Notes: generated by a model from the letters alone, not told the origin. A stretch of DNA of 64,000 nt from Verrucomicrobiota bacterium (GCA_004293445.1 RDYP01000002.1:62001-126000), one strand, 5' to 3'. Positions 53,468 to 63,044 are shown, counted from the stretch's first letter. Program-made: numbers and translations.

Positions 53468-54220
53468 ATGAACCTCACCCTCAAGGTCTGGCGCCAAAAC
53501 AGCCCGAAAGATGCCGGCCGCATCGAAACCTACCCGGCCGCGAACATTCCCGAGGAAGCCTCCTTCCTCGAGATGCTCGACATCGTGAACGAAAAAATCA
53601 TCAAGGACGGCGGCGAGCCGATTCACTTCGACCACGACTGCCGCGAAGGCATCTGCGGCTCCTGCTCACTCACCATCAACGGTGTTCCCCACGGTAAGGA
53701 AGGCGGCATCACCACCTGCCAGGTCCACATGCGGAAATTCCGCGACGGCGACACCATTTGGATCGAGCCCTTCCGCGCCAAGGCCTTCCCCATCATCCGC
53801 GACCTGATCGTCGACCGCTCCGCCTTCGACCGCGTCATCGCCGCCGGCGGTTACATCAGCGTCCGAACCGGATCCGCGGTCGAGGCCAACTGCATCCCCG
53901 TTCCCAAGCCCGACGCCGATGCCGCATTCGACGCCGCCGCCTGCATTGGCTGCGGGGCCTGCGTCGCCGCCTGCAAAAACGCCAGCGCCATGCTCTTCGT
54001 CTCCGCCAAGGTCTCGCACCTCGGCCACCTGCCCCAAGGTCAGCCGGAGCGCGAAAAACGCGTGCTCGCCATGGTTGCCCAAATGGATGCCGAGGGCTTC
54101 GGCAACTGCACCAACCAGTACGAGTGCGAAGCCGCCTGTCCGAAGGAAATCAGCGTCGATCACATCGCCCGCATGAACCGCGACTACGGCAAGGCGATCC
54201 TTGCCGAGCAGTTCGTGTGA
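53468..54220 (+). CDS. sdhB: Succinate dehydrogenase iron-sulfur subunit
   Basis: 250 residues. The [2Fe-2S] site is [15 protein letters not shown] in the N-terminal half, with a further Cys in [10 protein letters not shown]. The C-terminal half has [15 protein letters not shown] and [10 protein letters not shown] for the [4Fe-4S] and [3Fe-4S] clusters. It passes electrons from SdhA to the heme anchor. Last gene of sdhCAB; a 128-bp spacer with only a weak CGGAG/CTCCG hairpin separates it from purL. Confidence 0.94.
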   Translation: MNLTLKVWRQNSPKDAGRIETYPAANIPEEASFLEMLDIVNEKIIKDGGEPIHFDHDCREGICGSCSLTINGVPHGKEGGITTCQVHMRKFRDGDTIWIEPFRAKAFPIIRDLIVDRSAFDRVIAAGGYISVRTGSAVEANCIPVPKPDADAAFDAAACIGCGACVAACKNASAMLFVSAKVSHLGHLPQGQPEREKRVLAMVAQMDAEGFGNCTNQYECEAACPKEISVDHIARMNRDYGKAILAEQFV

Positions 54221-54348
54221 TGCCACGCGTCATTCACCCGGAGATTGCTCCGAGCGGCGGTCAACACTGCGACGATTCCTGAATCACCCGGCTTGCCCTC
54301 TCGGGGCCGACGCCTAGGATGGCGCGCTTCCGCAGGTCCAAACCGCCC

Positions 54349-57300
54349 ATGAATCGCATTTTCGTCGAAAAGAAGCCCGAGTTTAACGGAGAAGCCCGCC
54401 ACCTCCTTCACGACCTGCGCGAATCGCTCGGGCTTCAACACCTCGCTTCCGTCCGCATTGTCCAGCGCTACGACATCGACGGACTCGGCGATTCCGAGTT
54501 CGAGCAGGCCGTTCGCCTGATTCTCTCCGAACCCCAGGTCGACCAGACCAGCACCACCCTCTCCCTCGGCGAAAGCGAAAATGCCTTCGCCGTCGAGTAT
54601 CTGCCCGGCCAGTTCGATCAACGCGCCGATTCCGCCGCACAGTGCGTCCAGATTCTCACCGGCAAGGAACGCCCCTTCGTGTCCTCCGCCAAAGTCGTCA
54701 TCCTCGGCGGCCCTCTCTCCCCCGAAGAAATCACCCGCGTCAAAAGCTACGTCATCAATGCGGTCGACTCGCACGAAGTCGCAGTCACCGCAATCCAAGC
54801 GACGCGGGCTCACTCCACCCCGGCCGACGTCGCCATTCTCTCTGGCTTCACCACCCGCGAACCCGCAGGACTCCGGACCGAATTCGGCCTCGCAATGTCC
54901 GCCGAGGACGTCGCGTTCTGCCAAAATTACTTCCGCGACGAAGAAAAACGCGACCCGAGCATCACCGAAATCCGGATGCTCGACACCTACTGGTCCGACC
55001 ACTGCCGCCACACGACCTTCCTCACGAAGATCGATGAAGTCAGCTTCGCCGAAGACGCCGGCCCGGTCGAACGAGCTTGGCACACCTACCTCGCCACCCG
55101 GGAAAAACTCGGCCGTCAGGAAAAGCCCGTCACCCTGATGGACATCGCCCTCATCGGCATGCGCGAGCTCAAGGCCAGCGGCGAACTCGACAACCTCGAG
55201 GTCTCCGAGGAAGTCAATGCCGCCTCTATCGTCGTCCCCGTCACGCTCAGCAATCAGGAATCGGAGGAGTGGCTCGTGATGTTCAAAAACGAGACTCACA
55301 ATCACCCGACCGAAATCGAGCCCTTCGGCGGCGCGGCGACCTGCCTCGGCGGCTGCATCCGCGATCCCCTTTCCGGCCGCTCTTACGTCTATCAGGCGAT
55401 GCGCGTTACCGGAGCCGGCAACCCGCTCACGCCCTTCTCCGAGACTCTCCCCGGCAAGCTCCCGCAAAAGAAAATCTGCCAAATCGCCGCCGCTGGCTAC
55501 TCGTCCTACGGCAACCAGATCGGCCTCGCCACCGGCCAGGTCGCGGAAATCTATCACCCCGGCTACGTCGCGAAGCGTCTCGAAATCGGTGCCGTGGTCG
55601 CCGCCGCCCCGCGCTCGCAGGTTTTCCGCGGCTCGCCTTCGCCGGGCGATGTGATCCTTCTCATCGGGGGCCGCACCGGCCGCGACGGAGTCGGCGGCGC
55701 AACCGGATCCTCGAAGGAACACACCGACACCGCCCTCGAAAACTCCGCCGAAGTCCAAAAAGGCGACGCCCCGACCGAGCGGAAAATCCAGCGCCTGTTC
55801 CGCAATCCGGAACTCACGCGGAAGATCAAAATCTGCAACGACTTCGGTGCCGGCGGCGTGTCCGTCGCAATCGGAGAAATCGCCCCCTCGCTCGATATCG
55901 ACCTCGATGCCGTACCGAAGAAATACGACGGCCTCGACGGCACCGAGCTCGCCATTTCCGAATCGCAGGAGCGCATGGCGGTCTGCATCGACCCCGCCGA
56001 TTCCGCCTACTTCATCGCCGAGTCCGACAAGGAGAACCTCGAGTGCGTTCACGTCGCCAATGTCACCGACAGCGGTCGCCTGCGGATGACCTGGCGCGGC
56101 AAAACCATCGTCGACCTCTCCCGCGCCTTCCTCGACACCAACGGCGTCCAACAAAGCGCAAAGGTCCACGTCGCCGCACCCACCGGCACCTTCGAGTCCG
56201 CCATCTGCCAGCCTTCCTCCCCGGTCGCTCTGCTCAGCGACCTCAATCACTGCTCGCAAAAAGGCCTCGGCCACCGCTTCGACGGCTCGGTCGGCGCAGG
56301 CACCGTGCTCTGGCCCTTCGGCGGCATACACCAGCTCACCCCGCCCGATGCGATGGTCGCCAAGCTCCCGTTGCTTGAGGGCGACACCGACGTCTGCACC
56401 TACATGAGCTGGGGTTTCAATCCCCGCATCTCCTCCTGGTCGCCCTTCCACGGTGCGGCCTATGCAGTCACCGAGTCCGTTTGCAAGGCGGTCGCCGCCG
56501 GAGCACGCCTTTCCGACATCCGGCTGACCCTCCAGGAATACTTCCCGAAACTCGGCAACGACCCCGCCCGATGGGGCCTACCCTTCGCCGCACTGCTCGG
56601 CGCTTTCCACGTCCAGCACGAGCTCCGCCTCGCGGCCATCGGCGGCAAGGACTCGATGTCCGGCTCCTTCAACGAGCTCGACGTCCCACCGACCCTCGTC
56701 TCCTTCGCCCTCGCCCCCGGCCAGGCGAGCCTCGCCCTCAGCCCGGAGTTCAAGAAAGTCGGCAGCAAGGTCTCGCTCGTCACTGTCCCGCGCGATGCGG
56801 ACCATTTGCCCGACTTCGCCAAACTGAAGGAAATCGCCGCCGCCCTCAACGACCTCAACGTCGTAGGCCATGTTCTTTCCATGAAAGCCCTCGGCTCGGG
56901 CGGCCTCCTCCACGCCATCGCCACCTCCGCCTTCGGCAACGCCATCGGCTTCACCACCTCCCAGAGGGACGCGGGCGGCCCGCCCGCATCCGAATGGTCC
57001 ACCGAGCGTTACTTCAGCTTCCTCCTCGAACACGAAACCGATCTCCCCTCATCCCTCAACGCCACCCTCCTCGGCCACACCACCGGCGAACCCACCCTCA
57101 CCTTTGCCGGTGAATCCCACTCCCTCGCCGACCTCCAAGCCGCTTGGGAGCGTGCCCTCGAACCGGTGTATCCGACGAAAGTCGGGCTCGTCGATCATCG
57201 ATCGCAGATGGTCGATCTCGAACCACCCAGCGCGGCGCGCCAGTCATCCACCATCCACCATTCGACATCCACCCTCGCAAAACCGAGGGTCTTGATCCCG

Positions 57301-58101
57301 GCCTTCCCCGGCACCAACAGCGAATACGACTCCGCCAAGGCCTTCCGCGAAGCCGGGGCCGATGCCGAGATCCTGGTCTTCCGCAATCTAACAGCGCGCC
57401 ACATCGAGGAGTCGCTCGATGCCTTCGCGCGGCAAATCCGCCAATCCCAGATCCTCATGTTCCCCGGTGGTTTCAGCGCCGGGGACGAGCCCGACGGCTC
57501 CGCGAAATTCATCGCGACCATCATCCGCAACCCGCGGGTAGCCGATGCCATCATGGACCTGCTGAAAAACCGCGACGGCCTCGTGCTCGGCATCTGCAAC
57601 GGCTTCCAGGCCCTCATCAAGACCGGCCTCGTGCCCTACGGCGAGATCCTCGAAGACCAAGACGGGCACGGGCGCCCCGCCCGTGAACACACCCCGACCC
57701 TCGTCCATAACGATATCGGGCGCCACATCTCCTGCTACGCCACCACCAAAGTGGTCAGCAATGCATCGCCTTGGCTTTCCCTCTGCCAGCCGGGTGACCT
57801 CCACGCGATCCCACTGTCGCATGGCGAAGGCAAGTTCCACGCCAGCCCGGAAGTCATCGCCGAACTTGCCCGAAACGGCCAGATTGCCACGCAGTATGTC
57901 GATGCCAGCGGCTCGCCGTCGATGCACATCGACTTCAACCCGAACGGATCGCTGTGCGCCATTGAAGGCATCACCAGCCCCTGCGGACGGGTCTTCGGCA
58001 AGATGGGCCACACCGAACGCAGCGGCACCCGCGTCGCCAAAAACATCCCCGGCGAAAAGCATCAGCCGATCTTCGCCGCGGGCGTGAAGTGGTTCGCATG
58101 A
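54349..58101 (+). CDS. purL: Phosphoribosylformylglycinamidine synthase, large single-chain form
   Basis: 1250 residues from ATG 54349 (ATG 54319 would add ten). The linker domain (TYWSDHCRHTTF), two AIRS-like halves (NETHNHPTEIEPFGGAATC; GGRTGRDGVGGATGSS; AIGGKDSMSGSFNE) and a C-terminal glutaminase with VLIPAFPGTNSEYDSAKAF and LGICNGFQALIKTG (nucleophile Cys) are all present, so this is the fused PurL+PurQ enzyme. It makes FGAM from FGAR with ATP and glutamine. Three insertions stand out: GC-rich palindromes at 56967-56991 and 57667-57685, and a low-complexity interdomain stretch at ~57181-57289. All are in frame and the enzyme looks intact. Confidence 0.93.
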   Translation: MNRIFVEKKPEFNGEARHLLHDLRESLGLQHLASVRIVQRYDIDGLGDSEFEQAVRLILSEPQVDQTSTTLSLGESENAFAVEYLPGQFDQRADSAAQCVQILTGKERPFVSSAKVVILGGPLSPEEITRVKSYVINAVDSHEVAVTAIQATRAHSTPADVAILSGFTTREPAGLRTEFGLAMSAEDVAFCQNYFRDEEKRDPSITEIRMLDTYWSDHCRHTTFLTKIDEVSFAEDAGPVERAWHTYLATREKLGRQEKPVTLMDIALIGMRELKASGELDNLEVSEEVNAASIVVPVTLSNQESEEWLVMFKNETHNHPTEIEPFGGAATCLGGCIRDPLSGRSYVYQAMRVTGAGNPLTPFSETLPGKLPQKKICQIAAAGYSSYGNQIGLATGQVAEIYHPGYVAKRLEIGAVVAAAPRSQVFRGSPSPGDVILLIGGRTGRDGVGGATGSSKEHTDTALENSAEVQKGDAPTERKIQRLFRNPELTRKIKICNDFGAGGVSVAIGEIAPSLDIDLDAVPKKYDGLDGTELAISESQERMAVCIDPADSAYFIAESDKENLECVHVANVTDSGRLRMTWRGKTIVDLSRAFLDTNGVQQSAKVHVAAPTGTFESAICQPSSPVALLSDLNHCSQKGLGHRFDGSVGAGTVLWPFGGIHQLTPPDAMVAKLPLLEGDTDVCTYMSWGFNPRISSWSPFHGAAYAVTESVCKAVAAGARLSDIRLTLQEYFPKLGNDPARWGLPFAALLGAFHVQHELRLAAIGGKDSMSGSFNELDVPPTLVSFALAPGQASLALSPEFKKVGSKVSLVTVPRDADHLPDFAKLKEIAAALNDLNVVGHVLSMKALGSGGLLHAIATSAFGNAIGFTTSQRDAGGPPASEWSTERYFSFLLEHETDLPSSLNATLLGHTTGEPTLTFAGESHSLADLQAAWERALEPVYPTKVGLVDHRSQMVDLEPPSAARQSSTIHHSTSTLAKPRVLIPAFPGTNSEYDSAKAFREAGADAEILVFRNLTARHIEESLDAFARQIRQSQILMFPGGFSAGDEPDGSAKFIATIIRNPRVADAIMDLLKNRDGLVLGICNGFQALIKTGLVPYGEILEDQDGHGRPAREHTPTLVHNDIGRHISCYATTKVVSNASPWLSLCQPGDLHAIPLSHGEGKFHASPEVIAELARNGQIATQYVDASGSPSMHIDFNPNGSLCAIEGITSPCGRVFGKMGHTERSGTRVAKNIPGEKHQPIFAAGVKWFA
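56967..56991. repeat. GC-rich 25-bp palindrome inserted in purL (AIRS region)
   Basis: GGACGCGGGCGG, a single central C, and CCGCCCGCATCC form a 12-bp stem with one mismatch. It is read in frame as part of RDAGGPPAS, between conserved segments, probably in a surface loop. Compare 57667-57685 and 4025-4041. Confidence 0.6.
57181..57289. repeat. Low-complexity in-frame insertion between purL domains
   Basis: The ~36 codons between the synthetase half (AWERALEPVYPTKVG) and the glutaminase start (KPRVLIPAFPG) are rich in gatcgatc- and atccacc-like words and encode DHRSQMVDLEPPS and SSTIHHSTSTL. It looks like an inserted simple-sequence element rather than conserved protein. Confidence 0.45.
57667..57685. 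repeat. GC-rich palindrome inserted in purL (glutaminase region)
   Basis: CACGGGCG, a 3-nt loop and CGCCCGTG form a perfect 8-bp stem, read in frame as DGHGRPAREH inside the glutaminase domain, where the related sequence normally continues directly from the EILE to the TLVHNDIGRHIS block. Confidence 0.6.
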
Positions 58102-58105
58102 AGCC

Positions 58106-59257
58106 ATGAGAAAACTCTTCCCGCTGCTGATGCTTCTGCTGTGCGGAGCGCCATCCGCCCGCGGGAAAGTCGACTTCGAGAAGCTTCACAACGACTACGA
58201 ACACAATCTCCGCCTCGCCTCACGATATCCCTTCCGGGACTTCGAGAAAGCGGTCGATGCCAACGACCCGTCCGCCGTCCGGCGCTTCCTCGATCAAGGC
58301 TTCCCGGTATCGCTGCAGATCCCGACCCCGCAGGATGAATGGGAGGGCATCCCGCCGTCCGAGCAGGCCATCCACCTCGCCGCGCGCCGCAGCCACCTCG
58401 CCATGGTCAGGCTACTGCTCGACCGCGGTGCTAGCCCCGATGCCCGCAATTCCGAAGGCTCGACCCCGCTCTTCCTGACCTCGGATCCCGCCATCGCACA
58501 CCTCTTGATCGCCCGCGGTGCGAACATCTCCGCGCGCGACCGCGATCGCAGCCAGCCGATCCACCGGGCCGCGACGTGTCGCCTCGAACTCGTCAAACTC
58601 CTGGTCCGCCACGGAGCCGACCCGCTGGCCCGCGACCATCGCGGCGGCCGCCCGCTTCACGACGCAGCCTGCGACGGGACCTTGGAAATCGCAAGCTACC
58701 TCCTCGGCCGCGGCTCTCCTGTCGCTGCCGCGATCTCCGACCCGGAGGGCTACTATCGCAACGGCTGGCAGGCCCTGCACTTCGCCGCCGCGCGGGAAGA
58801 TTCGCCCGACGCCCTAAGCATCGCCGCCCTGCTGCTGCGGAAAGGAGCCTCAGTCACCGCGACCACCCTCGAAGGAGAGACAGCACTCCACCTCGCCAAA
58901 GGCGAGTCGATGACCCGTCTTCTGCTCCAGAACGGCGCCCAGGTCGGAGCCACCGCCGCCAAAGGCCAGACACCCCTCCACGCCGCCGCCCTCGACGGCA
59001 ACACCGCCCGCATCCAACTCCTGCTCGACCACGGTGCGGACCCGAACGCCACCCGCAACGACCGCTCCACACCCTTGGACATCGCGGTCTTTTTCGGCAG
59101 GACGGAAGCCGTCAAACTCCTGCTGGCCCGCGGCGCGAAGACAACTGCTCACACTCTGGACCAAGCACGCTGCCAAGGAGATCTTTCCATGGTCCGCAAA
59201 ATCCGCTCCGCCCTTCAAGGCAAGCACCCCGTCCGCCCGCCCGCCCACCGGCGGTGA
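58106..59257 (+). CDS. Exported ankyrin-repeat protein
   Basis: 383 residues. Signal peptide MRKLFPLLMLLLCGAPSARG, then about eight ankyrin repeats from ~residue 45: for example QAIHLAARRSHLAMVRLLLD, QPIHRAATCRLELVKLLVRH, QALHFAAAREDSPDALSIAA, TPLHAAALDGNTARIQLLLD and TPLDIAVFFGRTEAVKLLLA. Such proteins mediate protein contacts; export suggests a periplasmic role. It starts 4 bp after purL, probably only through compact spacing. Binding partner unknown. Confidence 0.85.
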   Translation: MRKLFPLLMLLLCGAPSARGKVDFEKLHNDYEHNLRLASRYPFRDFEKAVDANDPSAVRRFLDQGFPVSLQIPTPQDEWEGIPPSEQAIHLAARRSHLAMVRLLLDRGASPDARNSEGSTPLFLTSDPAIAHLLIARGANISARDRDRSQPIHRAATCRLELVKLLVRHGADPLARDHRGGRPLHDAACDGTLEIASYLLGRGSPVAAAISDPEGYYRNGWQALHFAAAREDSPDALSIAALLLRKGASVTATTLEGETALHLAKGESMTRLLLQNGAQVGATAAKGQTPLHAAALDGNTARIQLLLDHGADPNATRNDRSTPLDIAVFFGRTEAVKLLLARGAKTTAHTLDQARCQGDLSMVRKIRSALQGKHPVRPPAHRR

Positions 59258-59349
59258 CGACCTCTCTCACTGGATCAAGAGCGGCTTGATGGGGATCGAA
59301 CGACTGCGTCTCGAAAGCCCGATAAGCAGGCTCTCCCCGCAGGACGGGA

Positions 59350-59700
59350 TCAAAGCTCGTTGTATTTCAAATTGTTCCCGCGCGACTTTTCCGCCGGGTA
59401 GCGCACTTCATTGCGCGCGATCTTCGCCTCCATCACCTCACCCAGCTTGAGGCCGAGCAGATCGGCCATCTCGAACAACAGAATCCCAACGTCCGCGATT
59501 TCCGACGCGATCTCGTCACGTTTTTCCGCTGCCCGCGTTTCGATCTGATCCGGCTGCTGCCAGACGAAGTGCTGCATCAGTTCCCCCGCCTCGGCAGCGA
59601 TCGCCACCGCCATGTCCTTGGGATTGTGGAACTGCTCCCAGTCGCGGGCAGCCACGAAGGCACGGATTCGGGACGTAAGATCGGCGATCGAGTCGGACAT
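59350..59700 (-). CDS. MazG-like nucleotide pyrophosphohydrolase
   Basis: 116 residues from ATG 59700. The all-alpha NTP pyrophosphatase motif is split between IAAEAGELMQHFVWQQ (ExxE-like acidic pair) and EIASEIADVGILLFEMADLL (E-x-x-D). The small size fits dCTPase/RS21-C6-type house-cleaning enzymes that hydrolyse non-canonical or excess dNTPs. Upstream frame to 59910 overlaps the msrB leader and is rejected. Convergent with the ankyrin gene. Confidence 0.85.
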   Translation of the reverse strand: MSDSIADLTSRIRAFVAARDWEQFHNPKDMAVAIAAEAGELMQHFVWQQPDQIETRAAEKRDEIASEIADVGILLFEMADLLGLKLGEVMEAKIARNEVRYPAEKSRGNNLKYNEL

Positions 59701-59801
59701 GGCGTGATCCAATACCGCCCGGTTCCCGCCGGAAACCCAAAAACCCATCGGATTCTCACGCCCCCTTGCATCGCGCATGGCCCATGCGTAAATCTCCATC
59801 C

Positions 59802-60353
59802 ATGAAAAACGCGCTCTCGCTCGCCGCCGCCCTGACCTTGGGAGCATGCACTGCCGAGGAAACGTCAAAGACCACCATGGAAACCGTGCCAACCCCACCA
59901 CCCCAACCAACCAGCAAAGTCGAGAAATCCGACGATGAGTGGCAAAAACTTCTCACGCCCGAACAGTATCGGATCCTCCGCCAAGCCGGCACCGAACGCC
60001 CCAATGGTGACGTTTACAAGCAGTTCAAGGCCCAAGGAGACGGCACTTACTACTGCGGCGGGTGCAATGCGGAACTCTTCACTTCAAAAGAGAAATTCGA
60101 TAGCCACTGCGGCTGGCCTTCATTCTACGACCCCTCGAAGGCAAAGAATGTTGTAACCCGCGACGATTTCTCCGGCGGCATGGTGCGAACCGAAGTTCTC
60201 TGCGCGAAATGCGACGGCCATCTCGGCCACGTCTTCAAGGGCGAAGGCTTCGACACCCCGACCGACCAGCGCTACTGCATTAACGGCATTGCCCTCAAGT
60301 TCGTCCCTACTTCCGCATCGGCCAAAGGAGAGCCGCAAAAGGACGCGAAGTGA
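59802..60353 (+). CDS. msrB: Peptide methionine sulfoxide reductase B, lipoprotein form
   Basis: 183 residues from ATG 59802. A signal peptide with lipobox LGAC (cleavage before Cys18, ALTLGACTAEE) precedes a Pro/Thr linker and the MsrB domain. The zinc cysteines are in YYCGGCNAEL and VLCAKCDGHLGH, and the catalytic cysteine is in RYCINGIALKF. It reduces methionine-R-sulfoxide. The lipobox predicts attachment to the envelope, so it protects periplasmic or outer-membrane proteins; electron supply would need a membrane partner not present here. Confidence 0.88.
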   Translation: MKNALSLAAALTLGACTAEETSKTTMETVPTPPPQPTSKVEKSDDEWQKLLTPEQYRILRQAGTERPNGDVYKQFKAQGDGTYYCGGCNAELFTSKEKFDSHCGWPSFYDPSKAKNVVTRDDFSGGMVRTEVLCAKCDGHLGHVFKGEGFDTPTDQRYCINGIALKFVPTSASAKGEPQKDAK

Positions 60354-60438
60354 TGGGACGGCGCGAACTTGCAGCTTGAACCTGGATACGGGATCGAGGG
60401 TTGTAGATCACAGGCGATCGCAGTCTTGCAAGCACGGG

Positions 60439-61242
60439 TCACTCCGACGCCGCAACCGCCGCCTGAAGCCGCTCGGCGGCCCGGCGGGCGTCTTGGTCTT
60501 GCGGGATGCACTCAGCTCCCAAAGGCAGCGGTAGGGCGAGTTCGCGGATTTTGCGGAAGATCTCGCTGAATCGAATTTCCCCGGTACCCGGCTCATGGCG
60601 CGCGGGAGAATCGGCGAACTGGATGTAGCCGATCCATTCGCGGTGCCGCTCGAGGTGATCGATCAGGTTGCCTTCAAACCGTTGCATGTGGAAGAGATCC
60701 CAGTTCAAGCGGACCCACGGCGAATCCACCGCCCTGCAGATCTCGATCCCGTCCGCACTGCCGTAGAGGCAGTGATTCGGATGGTTGTATGGATTCATCG
60801 GCTCCAAGATGATCATCTTGCGATGCGCCTCGAGCACCGGCACGGCGGCTCGCAGCTTTGCGACAACCGAAGCATGCATCTGCTCCTTGGTCAGACCCTC
60901 GATATTGTCTCCGGCAACCACGCAAAAGCGCTCACAGCCAGGCAGCAGCGCTGCCGCGGCACAGGCGGCGGCGATCTCTTCAACGAAATCTTCCGCTGGA
61001 AAGGCCGGATCATTGATCTGCTTGCCAAAGCCCCAGGCAGTGAACTGGGTGGCAATCATCCCATGCCGCCTCAAGGCCGCAGCACCGGCGGCTAGATCCT
61101 TGTCGCGCCAGGTCCACAACTCGATCGCAGGAAAGCCCAACGCCGCGGCCTGCTCAATCCTTTCCTCGAAGCCCCCCTCGAACCACATCTCGATATTGAC
61201 CGCAATCGGCGTGTTCGGCGTGCATCCAGGTAAATTCGACAT
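60439..61242 (-). CDS. TIM-barrel sugar isomerase, hydroxypyruvate isomerase-like
   Basis: 267 residues from ATG 61242. Xylose isomerase-like fold: NIEMWFEGGFEERIEQAAAL, FPAIELWTWRDKD, the metal-binding Glu in ILEPMNPYNHPNHCLYGSAD, LNWDLFHMQRFEGNLIDHLE and GYIQFADSPARHEPGTGEI, then GAECIPQ. The pattern matches hydroxypyruvate isomerase (Hyi) and its relatives, but substrate assignment within this family is unreliable. It stands alone, divergent from the MBOAT genes across a 263-bp spacer in which I see no gene. Confidence 0.8.
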   Translation of the reverse strand: MSNLPGCTPNTPIAVNIEMWFEGGFEERIEQAAALGFPAIELWTWRDKDLAAGAAALRRHGMIATQFTAWGFGKQINDPAFPAEDFVEEIAAACAAAALLPGCERFCVVAGDNIEGLTKEQMHASVVAKLRAAVPVLEAHRKMIILEPMNPYNHPNHCLYGSADGIEICRAVDSPWVRLNWDLFHMQRFEGNLIDHLERHREWIGYIQFADSPARHEPGTGEIRFSEIFRKIRELALPLPLGAECIPQDQDARRAAERLQAAVAASE

Positions 61243-61505
61243 GCCGAAGGAAAAGCGAAAGCCCCCTCCAATGGCACGCGGGATCTGCACAGTATGCCAA
61301 AATTCACCAACCCGGCCGCAGTTCCCATAGTCTCGGTGACTACTCGGCACACCACCACCGTGATTTATCAGCGTCCAGCGCGGTTGGCAGCAGCCACTGC
61401 CCGGAGCAGGCCTAAACCACGGCAACCGCAAGGCTTACGCCCGTCCACCCTTTCACTCTCGACAAACTATCGACCCGAAAGGAAAAAGCAGCCCCGGTTC
61501 GCGGC

Positions 61506-63023
61506 ATGCTCTTCAATTCCTACACCTACCTCCTGCTATTTCTGCCGCTGGTGGCCTTGGGATTCCAGCTGCTCCGCAAAGGCGGACCTCGACTTCCGAC
61601 TCTCTGGTTAGTCCTCGTCTCTCTGGCTTTTTACGGTGTCTGGAATCCAGATCCCACGAATACTTGGAGTTCGCGATACCTTCTCCTGATTCTTGGCTCT
61701 TGTGGTTTCAACTACTTCGTCGGATGTCGGCTTTCCCAACTCAAGCAGACAGCTCCCGGAAAATCCCTGCTGGCCATTGGTATCGCGGTAAATCTCGGAT
61801 TACTCGGCTACTTCAAATACGCAGGTTTTTTCGCGGGCTTGCTGACCAGCCTCACAGGCTGGCCGGGAGCCATACCCACCATCATCCTTCCTCTCGCCAT
61901 CTCCTTCTTTACCTTCCTGCAGGTAGCCTACTTGGTTGATGCTTGGCAGGGCAAAACCGCGGGATACCGCTTCACGGATTACCTCCTATTCGTAACGTTT
62001 TTCCCCCACTTGATCGCCGGCCCGCTGATCCACCATCGGGAAATGATGCCGCAATTCGCCCGGAACCGAAATCGAGGCATTCGAGCCAATGATTTTTCAG
62101 TCGGTATTACCCTCCTAGCGCTCGGGCTTTTCAAGAAAGTCGTGCTGGCCGACTACCTCGCCCGCAGCGCAAGCCCCATCTTCGACCTCGCAGCTGCCGA
62201 CGGCCGACCTCCTACTTCAGGCGAAGCATGGGCCGGTGCCCTGGCTTACACCTTGCAGCTCTATTTCGACTTTTCCGGCTACTCCGATATGGCTCTCGGC
62301 TCGGCTCGAATCTTTGGCATCCGCTTTCCCCTCAATTTTCACTCTCCTTACAAAGCAGCCTCTGTCATTGAATTCTGGCGACGTTGGCACATCACCCTTT
62401 CACGCTTTCTCCGCGACTACCTTTATATTCCCCTGGGCGGTAATCGCAAAGGAAGCTCCCGCCGCTACGTCAATCTTTTCCTCACCATGTTACTGGGCGG
62501 CATCTGGCACGGGGCCGGCTGGACTTTCATCCTATGGGGCGCGCTCCACGGAGGATTGCTGTGCATGAATCATGCTTGGTTGGAGATCCGCAAGCGCTTG
62601 CGACTACCGCCCTTGGCAAAACCGATTGCCATCGGCTTGACGTTCCTTGCCGTGCTCTGTGGGTGGGTGCTTTTCCGCTCCGAGTCCTTCCCCGCCGCGG
62701 CACGAATTTTTGCCGCAATGGCGGGACTCGATGGTTTTACTGGCTGGCCTCCCGATTCGGTTCAAGTCGTGAGGGATACACGAGCCATCCGCCCCATCAT
62801 CATCGGACTTGGCATCTGCTGGTTCTTGCCAAATACCCAGCAACTCATGAAGCGCTATCTGCCCGCCCTCGGAATACGCGAATTCCCGGAGCTCCGACCC
62901 GGACCATATCGCTGGTGGCACTGGCGACCAACTCTCCCCTGGGCTTTTTTCACGCTGGCAGTCCTCTACGGCGTCGGACGGGAATTCGACAAGGTCAGCG
63001 AATTCATCTACTTCCAGTTCTAA
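61506..63023 (+). CDS. MBOAT-family O-acyltransferase (AlgI-like)
   Basis: 505 residues with about ten to eleven hydrophobic segments. Family blocks: FFPHLIAGPLIHHREMMPQF, LYFDFSGYSDMALGSARIFG, FWRRWHITLSRFLRDYLYIP and the catalytic histidine in LLGGIWHGAGWTF. AlgI-type enzymes move acyl groups, usually acetyl, to extracytoplasmic polysaccharides or peptidoglycan together with an SGNH-type partner. A second copy starts 22 bp downstream. Acceptor unknown; the partner gene may lie beyond the window. Confidence 0.9.
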   Translation: MLFNSYTYLLLFLPLVALGFQLLRKGGPRLPTLWLVLVSLAFYGVWNPDPTNTWSSRYLLLILGSCGFNYFVGCRLSQLKQTAPGKSLLAIGIAVNLGLLGYFKYAGFFAGLLTSLTGWPGAIPTIILPLAISFFTFLQVAYLVDAWQGKTAGYRFTDYLLFVTFFPHLIAGPLIHHREMMPQFARNRNRGIRANDFSVGITLLALGLFKKVVLADYLARSASPIFDLAAADGRPPTSGEAWAGALAYTLQLYFDFSGYSDMALGSARIFGIRFPLNFHSPYKAASVIEFWRRWHITLSRFLRDYLYIPLGGNRKGSSRRYVNLFLTMLLGGIWHGAGWTFILWGALHGGLLCMNHAWLEIRKRLRLPPLAKPIAIGLTFLAVLCGWVLFRSESFPAAARIFAAMAGLDGFTGWPPDSVQVVRDTRAIRPIIIGLGICWFLPNTQQLMKRYLPALGIREFPELRPGPYRWWHWRPTLPWAFFTLAVLYGVGREFDKVSEFIYFQF

Positions 63024-63044
63024 CCGAAACCGTCAGGTCAAAAA

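Noticed and set aside
54221-54348. Terminator after sdhB
   Set aside because: Only a 5-bp CGGAG/CTCCG stem is visible and no T-tract follows.
54184-56451. Minus-strand open frame of 755 codons opposite sdhB/purL
   Set aside because: It runs antisense to purL, whose protein is clearly conserved; Gly/Asp/Val/Glu-rich composition is typical of a GC-rich shadow frame.
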